DNA of 64,000 nucleotides from Nibribacter ruber (lineage in GTDB: Bacteria; Bacteroidota; Bacteroidia; Cytophagales; Hymenobacteraceae), in NCBI RefSeq assembly GCF_009913235.1, contig NZ_CP047897.1, forward strand, positions 2,727,001-2,791,000. The letters are read 5' to 3'. Below are positions 43,503 to 52,033 of the stretch, one piece after another. A model generated the notes under the pieces. It was not told the DNA's origin. It made no database searches and saw only the letters and a program-made list of their open reading frames with translations. The position numbers and the translations under genes were made by a program. How positions within the stretch are numbered: position 1 is the stretch's first letter; the number at the start of each line of letters is the position of its first letter.

Positions 43503-43973
43503 TTAGCGGTCGCGGGTGTCTTCATCCTCTTCCTCGTCTTCCAGGTCTTCGTCTTCTTCATAGAAGTCGTCCTCCTCTTCTTCTGGCGAACGGAACGGAT
43601 TGGTAGGGTCTTCTTTAGATTCGCCGGGAATGTCTAGCTGCGAGATGATCTTGTCCATCTTGGCGGCGTACTCAGCGCTTTCGTCAATGTAGAAAATAAG
43701 CTCAGGCACTACGCGCACTTGGTTTCTGATGCGCTTGGCCAACTCATGGCGTATGGTCTTGCTATGAAACTGAATTTCTTTGAGCAAATCCTTTCCGTTG
43801 GGGTTTAGCAGAAAGCTTAAATGCGCCTTGGCCACGCCCAAATCTGGTGACACGCGTACTCCACTGATTGATATATAGGATCCCTGAAACAAGTGAGAAA
43901 CGTCTCGCTGAAAGATTTCAGCCAGCTCCTTTTGTATCAGTCGGGCGAATTTTTGTTGGCGTTTACTATCCAT
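43503..43973 (-). CDS. rbfA: Ribosome-binding factor A
   Basis: A 156-residue protein; the first 115 residues are the KH-fold RbfA that helps 30S maturation (RQQKFARLIQKELAEIFQRD at the start, the GVRVSPDLGVAKAHLSFL strand pair, FYIDESAEYAAKMDKII at its end). The last 35 residues are a very acidic tail (FRSPEEEEDDFYEEDEDL and on) that E. coli RbfA lacks. Codon 1 is the ATG at 43973. Confidence 0.95.
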   Translation of the reverse strand: MDSKRQQKFARLIQKELAEIFQRDVSHLFQGSYISISGVRVSPDLGVAKAHLSFLLNPNGKDLLKEIQFHSKTIRHELAKRIRNQVRVVPELIFYIDESAEYAAKMDKIISQLDIPGESKEDPTNPFRSPEEEEDDFYEEDEDLEDEEEDEDTRDR

Positions 43974-44057
43974 GGTTCGACAAATATCGCATTAATTTCA
44001 CATTTTTACTTCACAAACCGCCGTCCTCTTTGTGGGCCGGCTCTTCTGTGTTCCCTC

Positions 44058-45470
44058 TTGATACGTTTCTTCCGTAGTTTGTTTCCCTCCAGGTGGGTAG
44101 TGCTGGTGCTGCTGTTTCTCTTGATTCGGCTGCCGCTGCTGTTCTTTGGCCTGCCTGCCACCCTTACAGAGTTGCACCATGTGCTCTTGGGGGAACGTCT
44201 GCATGGAGGTTTTATCATGTACCAGGACGTGTATGACACCACCGCGCCGCTGGCCGCCGGTCTGTACAAATGGCTGGACGCGCTGTTTGGCAAGTCTTAT
44301 CTGGCCCACCGCCTAGTGGCCCTGGTTTTAACCATTTACCAGGCGTTTCTACTCAACTACATCTTCAACAGAAATCAAGTTCATCCGCAGAAGTCCTTCT
44401 TGCCGGCGTTGTTCTATCTGGTGTTTAGCAGTGTCTTCTTTGAGATGGATGTGCTGTCGCCGGTACTGTTGGGCCATACGTTTGTCTTGCTGGGCGTGTA
44501 CAGCCTCACGGCCATTTCCAAAGACGGGTCCAATGCGCAGCGCTTGTTTAAGGCAGGCTTCATGCTGGGTTTGGCCGCGCTATGCTACCTGCCTTTGATC
44601 TGGTTTTTGGTGCTGGGGTTCCTTGCCATCATCTATTTTGCCTCCAGCGCGTTCAGAAGCACCCTTTTGCTCATCACGGGTTTCGTGTTTCCGTTTAGCG
44701 TGGTGGTCACCTACTTCCTGTACCGCGACTCACTTATGCCGTTTCTGGAACTGGGTTTGGCCTGGTCCTGGCAGTTCAGGTTTACGTTCGTGCTGCCGTT
44801 TATACAGGTCTTGAAAGTGGGTGCCATTCCGCTGGGCGTGCTGGCCTTGTCTCTGATTACGCTGCCGCTGGTGAACCTGGGCCTGAACTACCAGGCGCGT
44901 TTCCTGCAGTTTGTGCTCATTTGGCTGATTGTGGTGGGCCTGGTGCTGGTGAGCGGCCATGACGGCTCGGCCAAAGGCCTCATCCTGTTCATGCCCATCA
45001 TTGGCTACTTCGGGGTTTTTCTGTTCACGCAGTGGACCGGCAAAAAAGTACTCATTAACGAGGTGTTCTTTCTGGTGCTATTGGCAGGGACGCTGTTCAT
45101 GCGCTATAACCCGTTGGGACTGGTGTATTCTGCCTTGGCCATTGAACCCGACTTGATACAAGTAAGAGAGCTCCCCAAATACCAGCAGGTACAGAATGAG
45201 CGAATTCTGGTGCTGGGCCCAGACTTGAACTATTACCAGCAGAACAGCCTGGGCTCTCCTTACCTGAGGTGGGATCTGGCGCAGCCTTACTTCAACAACC
45301 TGGCCCGGTATGATGCTCTCTTCACCATCTACCAGGATTTACGGAAAGCCCCGCCTGCCTATATCATTGACCAGAAAAGCCTCATGCCAGAGCTACAGTA
45401 TAAGCTCCCCGCCTTGTTTAACAGATATAAGCGCGAAGGAAATAGCTTGGTGTATAAACTGGTGAGGTAG
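44058..45470 (+). CDS. Multi-pass membrane protein (DUF6427-like)
   Basis: The open frame runs back to 43893 inside rbfA, but the upstream residues are not membrane-like; a TTG at 44058 (product MIRFFRSLFPSRWVVLVLL) is the best start, giving about 471 residues and no overlap. It has about ten membrane helices, with an early extracytoplasmic loop LTELHHVLLGERLHGGFIMYQDVYDTTAPLAAGLYKWL and a soluble C-terminal part of about 100 residues. The plan recalls GT-C-type membrane proteins and the DUF6427 family of Bacteroidota. Function unknown; start uncertain. Confidence 0.72.
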   Translation: MIRFFRSLFPSRWVVLVLLFLLIRLPLLFFGLPATLTELHHVLLGERLHGGFIMYQDVYDTTAPLAAGLYKWLDALFGKSYLAHRLVALVLTIYQAFLLNYIFNRNQVHPQKSFLPALFYLVFSSVFFEMDVLSPVLLGHTFVLLGVYSLTAISKDGSNAQRLFKAGFMLGLAALCYLPLIWFLVLGFLAIIYFASSAFRSTLLLITGFVFPFSVVVTYFLYRDSLMPFLELGLAWSWQFRFTFVLPFIQVLKVGAIPLGVLALSLITLPLVNLGLNYQARFLQFVLIWLIVVGLVLVSGHDGSAKGLILFMPIIGYFGVFLFTQWTGKKVLINEVFFLVLLAGTLFMRYNPLGLVYSALAIEPDLIQVRELPKYQQVQNERILVLGPDLNYYQQNSLGSPYLRWDLAQPYFNNLARYDALFTIYQDLRKAPPAYIIDQKSLMPELQYKLPALFNRYKREGNSLVYKLVR

Positions 45471-45527
45471 GAGAGAGTTGGAGAAATAGGTCTGCCTGTC
45501 TAGTAATTCTTTAATTAAACCCTTTCT

Positions 45528-45721
45528 CTCGCTCGCCTCTGGCGAGTGTGAGTTACTTGCGGCCTCAGGCCACAAGTTGAACATTCCTGATGCATTATTC
45601 ACAGAATAGTATAATGCTCATTCTTGACTTAAGACTGAATTGGATAACATCTTAGAAACTAATCTATCTCTTCAAACGGCCAGAGGCCGCAGGTAACTCA
45701 CACTCGCCAGAGGCGAGCGAG
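45528..45721. repeat. MITE/REP-pair element, copy 3 (194 bp)
   Basis: The best-preserved copy: the 25-bp ends (45528-45552 and 45697-45721) are exact inverted repeats apart from one base at the loop centre (CTCGCC-TCT-GGCGAG hairpin). The homology continues inward (TTACTTGCGGCCTCAGGCC against GGCCAGAGGCCGCAGGTAA), giving arms of over 40 bp. Confidence 0.85.
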
Positions 45722-45833
45722 GGTAATACTTTTTTTCGTTGCTTTCATTGGGCTAACTGATTTCTTTGCTACCTTATCAGCTTAACCCCTTCCTCTTAGC
45801 TTTCAAATACTATTTGATTGTAAATAAGAAAGC

Positions 45834-45871
45834 CGTTTTTGGCCTGATTTCCTGAAATCAGGCCAAAAACG
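45834..45871. repeat. 38-bp intergenic palindrome, copy 26
   Basis: Near-perfect copy; flanks AAAGC/GCTTT extend the stem. 29 nt past the rpiB stop, between convergent genes. Confidence 0.93.
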
Positions 45872-45899
45872 GCTTTTGCCTTGTAAATAGATTTACTGC

Positions 45900-46331
45900 T
45901 TAAGAACAGGCAATCTTGGCTACGCGGTTCTGGTGGCGGCCGCCTTCAAAAGGAGTAGTAAGGAAGGCAGTAACCATGTCCTTGGCCACTTCTTCAGACA
46001 CAAACCTGGCCGGAATGCACAATACGTTGGCGTTGTTGTGTGATTTTGCCAGTTCGGCTAGTTCTTTGTTCCAGCACAGCGCGGCTCTAATGCCGGCGTG
46101 CTTGTTGGCCGTCATGGCTACGCCGTTGCCGCTTCCGCAGATTAAAATACCCAAGTCATGTTCTTGATTTTCTACCGCAGTAGACAAAGGGTGAACAAAG
46201 TCTGGGTAGTCTACAGAGGCTTCTGAGAACGGCCCGAAGTCCTTCATCTCATGCCCCAGCTCTTCTAACTGGGCCTTGAGCATCTCTTTGTATTGAAAGC
46301 CGGCATGGTCGCCGCCTAAGGCAATTTTCAT
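45900..46331 (-). CDS. rpiB: Ribose-5-phosphate isomerase B
   Basis: A 143-residue enzyme of the RpiB/LacA/LacB family, interconverting ribose 5-phosphate and ribulose 5-phosphate. The N-terminus ALGGDHAGFQYKE carries the phosphate site; the catalytic Cys is in LICGSGNGVAMTANK near residue 64; ALCWNKELAELAKSHNNANVLCIPARFV is family-typical. It lies 10 nt after tatC on the same strand. Confidence 0.96.
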   Translation of the reverse strand: MKIALGGDHAGFQYKEMLKAQLEELGHEMKDFGPFSEASVDYPDFVHPLSTAVENQEHDLGILICGSGNGVAMTANKHAGIRAALCWNKELAELAKSHNNANVLCIPARFVSEEVAKDMVTAFLTTPFEGGRHQNRVAKIACS

Positions 46332-46341
46332 AAGATTCTGG

Positions 46342-47196
46342 TTAAGAAGTAGCTTGTTTGTTTAGTCTGGCCACGTCCCGTCTGCGCACCAACCATGAGA
46401 TGTGAATACTCACCTCATAGAGCAACAGCAAGGGAATGCCCATCAAAGTCATGCTCAACACGTCTGGCGGCGACAAGATGGCAGCCACGATCAAGATGAC
46501 CACAATGGCATGCTTGCGGTACAGCTTCATGAGTTCTGGGCTCACCAGACCGGCTCTAGACAGGAAGAACACAATCATGGGCAGCTCAAACATGATGCCG
46601 CAAGACAGCACCAAGGTCATGAGGGTAGAAATGTACGCCGACAAGTCAATGTCATTCTGGATGCTGGGGTCTACTTGGTAGTTGGCCAGGAAGTTGATGG
46701 ACAGCGGAGATACAATAAAGTACCCGAATACACAGCCCAGCAAGAAAAGAAACGACACAAAGAACACGGCTCCTCTGGAGTTCTTCTGCTCATGCGGGTA
46801 CAAACCGGGCTTGATGAACCGCCAGATTTCCCAAAACAGATACGGGAACGCCAGCAACAGACCAATCACGAAGGAGCTGGTCATGTGCATGGTAAACTGT
46901 GAGGACAGCTCCCGGCTCTGTAGCACAAATGGTAGCTTGTCTATGCACAAACCACTGGAATTGAGCTGTGCGCCCAATTCACAGAGTTTGCGGTAGGTAT
47001 AGAAGTCTGTACGCGATGGGCCCAGGATGATTTCATGAAACACAATCTCCGGGAAGCTGAATGCCAGGATGGTAAAGACCACCACTGCAATAGCTGCTCG
47101 TATCAAGTGCCACCTCAATGCCTCAAGGTGGTCCAAAAAGGTCATTTCATGTTCTTCAGCACCATTCACTGCCACCTCTTCGGAACGTAAAGTCAT
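46342..47196 (-). CDS. tatC: Sec-independent protein translocase TatC
   Basis: A 284-residue core component of the twin-arginine translocase, which exports folded proteins. The family opening MTFLDHLEALRWHLIRAA (about residue 18) is followed by six membrane helices; the conserved SSFVIGLLLAFPYLFWEIWRFIKPGLYPHEQ block near 105 is present. The first periplasmic loop is longer than in E. coli (residues about 50-100, with CELGAQLNSSGLC). No tatA/B gene is in the window. It forms a run with glyA and rpiB. Confidence 0.96.
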   Translation of the reverse strand: MTLRSEEVAVNGAEEHEMTFLDHLEALRWHLIRAAIAVVVFTILAFSFPEIVFHEIILGPSRTDFYTYRKLCELGAQLNSSGLCIDKLPFVLQSRELSSQFTMHMTSSFVIGLLLAFPYLFWEIWRFIKPGLYPHEQKNSRGAVFFVSFLFLLGCVFGYFIVSPLSINFLANYQVDPSIQNDIDLSAYISTLMTLVLSCGIMFELPMIVFFLSRAGLVSPELMKLYRKHAIVVILIVAAILSPPDVLSMTLMGIPLLLLYEVSIHISWLVRRRDVARLNKQATS

Positions 47197-47211
47197 GGGT
47201 CAATTCAAGGA

Positions 47212-48486
47212 TTAGTAGCTAAACAGCGGGAACTGTTGCATCCAGCTGTTGATTTCTTTTCTGGTATCAGAAAGAATGGTGTCATTGTCATGGTTCATGA
47301 GCACGCGGTCAATGTAGTCTACCACGCGGTCCATGTCCTGTTCTTTCAGTCCACGGGTAGTTACGGCAGCCGAGCCAATCCGGATTCCGGAAGTGACAAA
47401 CGGTGACTTGTCATCAAACGGCACCATGTTCTTGTTGATGGTAATGTCTGCCTTAATCAAGGTGTTCTCGGCTAGTTTACCCGTCAATCCTTTAGAACGC
47501 AGGTCAATCAGCATCAAGTGGTTATCCGTTCCGCCAGAGATGAGTTGGTAGCCTCTGTTTACAAACGCCTGCGCCAATACCTGCGCATTTTTCTGCACCT
47601 GGATCTGGTATTCCTTGAAAGAAGGCGTCAAAGCCTCAAAGAATGCCACCGCTTTGGCCGCAATTACGTGCTCTAGTGGTCCACCCTGCGTGCCCGGGAA
47701 TACGGCGCTGTCCAGGATAGAAGACATCATTCTGGTTTCGCCCTTAGGCGTCTTCAACCCGAAGGGGTTTTCAAAGTCCTTGCGCATCATGATCATCCCG
47801 CCGCGTGGTCCTCTCAGGGTTTTGTGCGTGGTAGTGGTCACAATGTGGCAATAATCAAACGGATCATTCAACAAACCGGTGGCAATTAAACCGGCCGGGT
47901 GAGAGATGTCTGCCAGTACTAGAGCGCCAACGGCATCGGCGGCTTCTCTTATTTTCTGATAGTTCCAGTCACGCGAATACGCCGAGGCTCCGCAGATGAT
48001 CAGCTTTGGTTTCTCCCGCTTGGCCACCTCCAGTATGTTGTCCCAGTTGATCTCGCCGGTCTCCTGTTCTACGCCATAAAACACTGGTCTGTACAACTTG
48101 CCCGAGAAGTTCACCGGCGATCCGTGCGTCAAGTGTCCGCCATGTGACAGATCAAAGCCTAAGATGGTGTCTCCGGGTGATAAAACACCCAGCATCACTG
48201 CGGCATTGGCCTGCGCCCCCGAGTGCGGCTGAACGTTCACCCATTCTGCGTTGAACAGTTGCTTAGCCCTATCAATGGCCAACTGCTCAGACTGGTCTAC
48301 AATCTCGCAACCACCATAGTAGCGTTTGGCGGGTAAGCCCTCAGCGTACTTGTTCGTCATCACGCTACCCATGGCCTGCATTACTTGCTCAGAAACGAAG
48401 TTCTCTGAAGCAATTAACTCAATTCCGTGTAACTGGCGCTCGTGCTCTTTCTGGATAAGGTCGAAAATCTGTTGGTCGCGTTGCAT
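47212..48486 (-). CDS. glyA: Serine hydroxymethyltransferase
   Basis: A 424-residue PLP enzyme converting serine and tetrahydrofolate to glycine and methylene-tetrahydrofolate. Opening [30 protein letters not shown] is typical; the PLP lysine is in [15 protein letters not shown] near residue 225. A TAnnTTTG promoter lies 21 nt upstream of the start. tatC and rpiB follow on the same strand within 16 nt each. Confidence 0.98.
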   Translation of the reverse strand: MQRDQQIFDLIQKEHERQLHGIELIASENFVSEQVMQAMGSVMTNKYAEGLPAKRYYGGCEIVDQSEQLAIDRAKQLFNAEWVNVQPHSGAQANAAVMLGVLSPGDTILGFDLSHGGHLTHGSPVNFSGKLYRPVFYGVEQETGEINWDNILEVAKREKPKLIICGASAYSRDWNYQKIREAADAVGALVLADISHPAGLIATGLLNDPFDYCHIVTTTTHKTLRGPRGGMIMMRKDFENPFGLKTPKGETRMMSSILDSAVFPGTQGGPLEHVIAAKAVAFFEALTPSFKEYQIQVQKNAQVLAQAFVNRGYQLISGGTDNHLMLIDLRSKGLTGKLAENTLIKADITINKNMVPFDDKSPFVTSGIRIGSAAVTTRGLKEQDMDRVVDYIDRVLMNHDNDTILSDTRKEINSWMQQFPLFSY

Positions 48487-48506
48487 ACGTCTGGTGTTTA
48501 GGTTCT

Positions 48507-48514
48507 CAAAAGTA
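48507..48514 (-). promoter_or_regulatory. TAnnTTTG promoter of glyA
   Basis: TACTTTTG on the minus strand, with TTGG 19 nt upstream of it as a possible -33 element. Confidence 0.55.
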
Positions 48515-48591
48515 CAGGGAAAGCGTCAATTAACCAATCCTTTGCCATAGAGGTTTGGCACGCGCCCTCTATCCTGTAAACGGCTACGCAT

Positions 48592-48625
48592 AAAAAAAGC
48601 CTTAGCAAAGGCTAAGGCTTTTTTT
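48592..48625 (-). terminator. Terminator of the T9SS cargo gene
   Basis: A-run, AGCCTTAGC/GCTAAGGCT stem and T-run; works in both directions, and lies 17 nt past the stop on the minus strand. Confidence 0.92.
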
Positions 48626-48641
48626 ATAACTCTATCAATGA

Positions 48642-50330
48642 TTACTCTTTGATTAAGCGAGTAGTCTTAGTGGTTCCATCTACTTGCGTTGTCAGGAAGT
48701 AAAGCCCTGATCTTAGGTTAGAAGGCAAGTCTAACGTTTTAGCATTTACGCCTGCTTCAACGGAGATAGACTTGGCAAACACTTTCTGACCAGTTGCATC
48801 ATATAAGGTGGCTACCAAAGCACCCGCCTTCTCTGCTTCTACTTCAATGTTGACTTGCTGCTTGAACGGGTTCGGGAATACATTTACCAAACCTTGTCCT
48901 TTGGCGCCTTGCTTGATGTTCACAGAAACTACTTTGCTGTACTCAAAAGTACCGTCTGTGTCTACTTGCTTCAAGCGGTAGTATACGGTGGTTCCTTTTG
49001 CGGTCTTTGTATCCAAGAAGTCATAAGAAAGCAAAGTATTGCTGTTGCTGTTTTGCGTTTCTACACGGCCTAGCGTTTGGAAGTCTCCAGATTTCAGGTT
49101 GTTGGTAGACTGTACTTCAAAGTAAGCATTGTTCTCCTCAGAAGCGGTCTGCCAAGAAAGTTTCGCTCCCAATGAGGTAGGCGTAGCATTGAAGTTTACC
49201 AGTTCTACTGGGAGTGGATTATTGTCAACCGTGAAAGTTTCAGAGTCGATACCCCCTAAAGTTGAGATAATCAATGATCCTACTCCGGGGTTCGCATCTG
49301 CTGGAACAGTTGCAGTTAAGACACCATCAATTACTTTGTGAATAGCATTGAATCCATTAATACGAATGAAGTTAATGTTCGTCAGGTTAGTGCCAAAAAC
49401 TTTTATTTTATCACCAACGGCACCTATCTTAGGTGAAATAGAGGTAATGTCTGGAGCTATATAGAAATCACTGCTACTCAGGGCGATTATCTCATAGTTC
49501 TCGTCGATGATTCCGATTTTCCCTGTTACGGCGTCGACAGGCACCTTTCCTGAAATCACTGTACCAGTTGGCTTTGTAGGGTCTGGGTTAACGACCACAT
49601 CGTCTGCACCCAGCATTTCCCCTGCGCTGTTAAAGAAAACAAGGGCTGATATCTCCGGAATATTCTTGCCTGTCACCACTACCTCATCTCCAACTGAGCC
49701 TGAACCAGGAGTGAAGGAATCTATTGTGGTGGCATTTAAATTAGGACTTATGTTTATTCTGTCAACATATACTGGATTCGAACCAGTAATAGATTTCAAT
49801 CTAAAGCGAACACTCCTTGTTCCAGGCTTGAGAGGCAAAGTTACCGATTGAGAAGACGATGAATAAGTACCGCCAGTAATAGAAACTATTGGAGTTCCTA
49901 CAGTTGTATAGACACCATTTATTGTGGAAGATTCTTCTACTATAAATTCTCCATTAAATGTTCCAGTATTTTTTGTATTATATAAAAACGACAACTTGTC
50001 GGCAGAGGTCGCAAAATCTACTTGCAAAACTGCACCAGCGTTCGTAAAATTTGCAACACCAGTAGAGGTGGCATTGGGAGCAGTACTACTTCCTAAGTTA
50101 GTATTAAAAGGGTCACCACTTAATCCCGTTTGTGACCATCCAGGCACGGTTGAGTTTGGCGCAGATGGAAGGGTACTCCATTTACCGTAATAAGCAATAG
50201 GGAAAGCTGCTGTTGCTCCTGTCTGAGCACTCGCCCCAAAGGACATGAATAGGCTTAGAAAGGCCAAAAGCATTACTGCGTGCACCCCTCGTATTCCCTT
50301 TAAATTGACACTGAGTAAAGTTTGTTTCAT
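48642..50330 (-). CDS. T9SS-sorted secreted protein with IPT/TIG domains
   Basis: A 562-residue exported protein. The signal peptide ends near FGASAQ; residues about 30-195 look like a beta-sandwich; two IPT/TIG-like repeats follow (FTPGSGSVGDEVVVTGKNI near 208 and ISPKIGAVGDKIKVFGTNL near 300); a fibronectin-like part with LPVELVNFNATPTSLGAKLSW comes next. The last 85 residues are a type A T9SS sorting domain (NVFPNPFKQQVNIEVEAEK, LYDATGQKVFAKSI, GLYFLTTQVDG). It should be moved across the outer membrane and attached to the surface. Role probably adhesive. Confidence 0.92.
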   Translation of the reverse strand: MKQTLLSVNLKGIRGVHAVMLLAFLSLFMSFGASAQTGATAAFPIAYYGKWSTLPSAPNSTVPGWSQTGLSGDPFNTNLGSSTAPNATSTGVANFTNAGAVLQVDFATSADKLSFLYNTKNTGTFNGEFIVEESSTINGVYTTVGTPIVSITGGTYSSSSQSVTLPLKPGTRSVRFRLKSITGSNPVYVDRINISPNLNATTIDSFTPGSGSVGDEVVVTGKNIPEISALVFFNSAGEMLGADDVVVNPDPTKPTGTVISGKVPVDAVTGKIGIIDENYEIIALSSSDFYIAPDITSISPKIGAVGDKIKVFGTNLTNINFIRINGFNAIHKVIDGVLTATVPADANPGVGSLIISTLGGIDSETFTVDNNPLPVELVNFNATPTSLGAKLSWQTASEENNAYFEVQSTNNLKSGDFQTLGRVETQNSNSNTLLSYDFLDTKTAKGTTVYYRLKQVDTDGTFEYSKVVSVNIKQGAKGQGLVNVFPNPFKQQVNIEVEAEKAGALVATLYDATGQKVFAKSISVEAGVNAKTLDLPSNLRSGLYFLTTQVDGTTKTTRLIKE

Positions 50331-50364
50331 AAGTCTTTCTATTTGAGCCTATTATTACTGATTA

Positions 50365-50372
50365 CAAAAATA
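50365..50372 (-). promoter_or_regulatory. TAnnTTTG promoter of the T9SS cargo gene
   Basis: TATTTTTG on the minus strand, with a TTG 20 nt upstream of it (-33), 34 nt before the start codon. Confidence 0.6.
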
Positions 50373-50503
50373 TGGTTTTTTACTTCGCTATTCAATAATC
50401 AAGAGTGAGTATTTTAATTTTTTTATTAAATATATGCAACTCCCAATATTCAAAAATACAATTCAGTACAGTTATCCCATGTAATAATGTAACTGCACAC
50501 CTA

Positions 50504-51202
50504 TCACGCTTTCACCTTAATATCATATTCACCCTCCATATTCTCCTGCCAGAACAGTGCTTTGGAGTCTAACCCAAAACCGCACATCCAACCAAACTCC
50601 GCATTCTTGTAATAGACACATCCAGCGTCCAAGTTAAAAGCAGGTCGCTTCTGGGTTACTGCCTTCTCAACGGCGGCCTTTGACACCGGCATATGACCGT
50701 GCAACAGGGTTCTGGCACCTAATTTCTTAGCCGTGGGCTGGAAGCGTTTGATATTGAGCAGCGTATGAGAATCTGTGGTAAGCAGGTTCAGTTGGGAAAA
50801 GTCAAGGCCGGCGTGCACCAAGATGTAGTCGTCTAAAACCACTAACAGAGGCATGGACTGGATGAACTGGATGTACACCGCTGGAATGTCTTCAAACTTG
50901 TCCACTCCGAAGCTGCGGAGCGTGGTTTGCTGGTCTTCCGGGGAGAGCCAAACAGTGTGCGCCCCTTTCTGGACGGCGTCTAGGAAAAGCTGGTCATGGT
51001 TGCCGCGCAGGCAGGTGAGCTGGTAGCCATCGCGCTGCAGCTGCAGGAGGTAGTCCAGCACGCCTTTGCTGTCTGGGCCTTTATTGACATAATCTCCCAG
51101 TAGGTACAGGTGGTCATGGGGTTGCAGCTGCAGCCGCTCTTCCACCAGGGCTTTGAATGTGGCTAAACAGCCGTGAATGTCAGAAATCGCGTAGCGGGCC
51201 AT
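50504..51202 (-). CDS. Calcineurin-like serine/threonine phosphoesterase
   Basis: A 232-residue metallophosphoesterase of the PrpA/bacteriophage lambda phosphatase type. Metal-binding motifs are ISDIHGC at residues 6-12, LLGDYVNKGPDSKG near 35 and CLRGNHDQ near 65; HAGLD near 131 and LLHGHMPV near 167 complete the site. Substrate could be a phosphoprotein or a nucleotide; not determinable. Confidence 0.92.
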   Translation of the reverse strand: MARYAISDIHGCLATFKALVEERLQLQPHDHLYLLGDYVNKGPDSKGVLDYLLQLQRDGYQLTCLRGNHDQLFLDAVQKGAHTVWLSPEDQQTTLRSFGVDKFEDIPAVYIQFIQSMPLLVVLDDYILVHAGLDFSQLNLLTTDSHTLLNIKRFQPTAKKLGARTLLHGHMPVSKAAVEKAVTQKRPAFNLDAGCVYYKNAEFGWMCGFGLDSKALFWQENMEGEYDIKVKA

Positions 51203-51278
51203 GGGGGAATGGGTAACAGCCTCGAAAGATAGAAAAGTACCCGCAGCTTTGCTAACAATTCATGTAAATACAATTATT

Positions 51279-51316
51279 CGTTTTGGGGCTATTTCCTGAA
51301 AAACCGGCCAAAAACG
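51279..51316. repeat. 38-bp intergenic palindrome, copy 27
   Basis: Adjacent to the intrinsic terminator of the 81-aa gene, 59 nt past its stop. Confidence 0.85.
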
Positions 51317-51323
51317 CACAAAA

Positions 51324-51353
51324 AAAGCACCTCCCGGCAAGGGAAGGTGCTTT
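51324..51353 (-). terminator. Terminator of the 81-aa gene
   Basis: Minus-strand AAAGCACCTTCCC-type stem followed by TTTTTTTG, 22 nt past the stop. Confidence 0.85.
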
Positions 51354-51374
51354 CTGTTCATCTGAACATTTTAG

Positions 51375-51620
51375 TTAAGAGCCTCCGCCGTAAGACGGTT
51401 TGTCTATGTCTTCTTTGTTAGTGTTTCTATTGGGATGGGTGACAGCGTCTGGGGCGGCGCGCTCGCCATCGCGTACGTGCTTGGACACAATCTCCTCGTC
51501 ACGCTTGATCTGGTCTGGGCTGCCGGGCTGCTTCACCTCGGCTTTGCTTTGGCCGCGGCCAGACGGATTCCCTTTGTTCTCACTGCCTTGCTGGTTGGTG
51601 TTATTGCTTTTATAGGGCAT
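51375..51620 (-). CDS. Small hydrophilic protein (81 aa), stress-protein-like
   Basis: Start at the ATG at 51620 (MPYKSNNTNQQGS), preceded by a strong AAAAGGAGGAAATC site. The product is very polar and probably disordered (Gln, Asn, Lys, Asp, Pro rich), with no hydrophobic core, like small stress-induced proteins. It lies downstream of another disordered small protein and an SDR gene on the same strand. Function unknown. Confidence 0.65.
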   Translation of the reverse strand: MPYKSNNTNQQGSENKGNPSGRGQSKAEVKQPGSPDQIKRDEEIVSKHVRDGERAAPDAVTHPNRNTNKEDIDKPSYGGGS

Positions 51621-51676
51621 GATTTCCTCCTTTTCTGCTTTTGTTACACAATTTAATCTACGGACCTTGACGTGCA

Positions 51677-51970
51677 TCAAGTGCCGCGTCCTTCGTCATC
51701 GGTGCGCATGTTGTCTTTGGGGTGCTCAGTGCTGTCGGCGTCTTCGTTGACGCTTACGCCAGAAGGGCCGTCAGAGCTGTCGGTGCCGTAGCCTTCTTTG
51801 CCGTCCCGGTTCCCGAAACCGCCGCGCTGGGCCTCGTTCTTGGGCGGATCTGCGCCCGGTATAATGTGTCCTGCCATCATGTCTTCCATGTTGGTGGCCG
51901 TGTCATCAATCACCCTCACCGGACGATCGTGCGCATGGTTGTTCTGCTGGTCTTTATCTTCAGTTGCCAT
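51677..51970 (-). CDS. Small acidic disordered protein (97 aa)
   Basis: A hydrophilic protein rich in Asp, Asn, Gly, His and Pro (HAHDRPVRVIDDTATNMEDMM is its most ordered stretch), without membrane or signal segments. I do not recognise the family. It sits between the SDR gene and the 81-aa gene, all on one strand, and may belong to a desiccation or general stress cluster (inference). Confidence 0.58.
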   Translation of the reverse strand: MATEDKDQQNNHAHDRPVRVIDDTATNMEDMMAGHIIPGADPPKNEAQRGGFGNRDGKEGYGTDSSDGPSGVSVNEDADSTEHPKDNMRTDDEGRGT

Positions 51971-52033
51971 AGGCGTTAGAATTAGGTGAATATGTCTGGT
52001 AGTTTACTGCTTTCCGCGGGGAAAGGTTAAGCT

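Larger units (their letters stand above)
45471..45899. other. Convergent spacer filled by repeats
   Basis: No gene; MITE-like copy 3 (194 bp) and palindrome copy 26 make up over half. Confidence 0.7.

Noticed and set aside
49757-49790. GGATTCGAACC, like a tRNA T-arm
   Set aside because: Lies inside the T9SS cargo gene, with no matching acceptor, D or anticodon arms.
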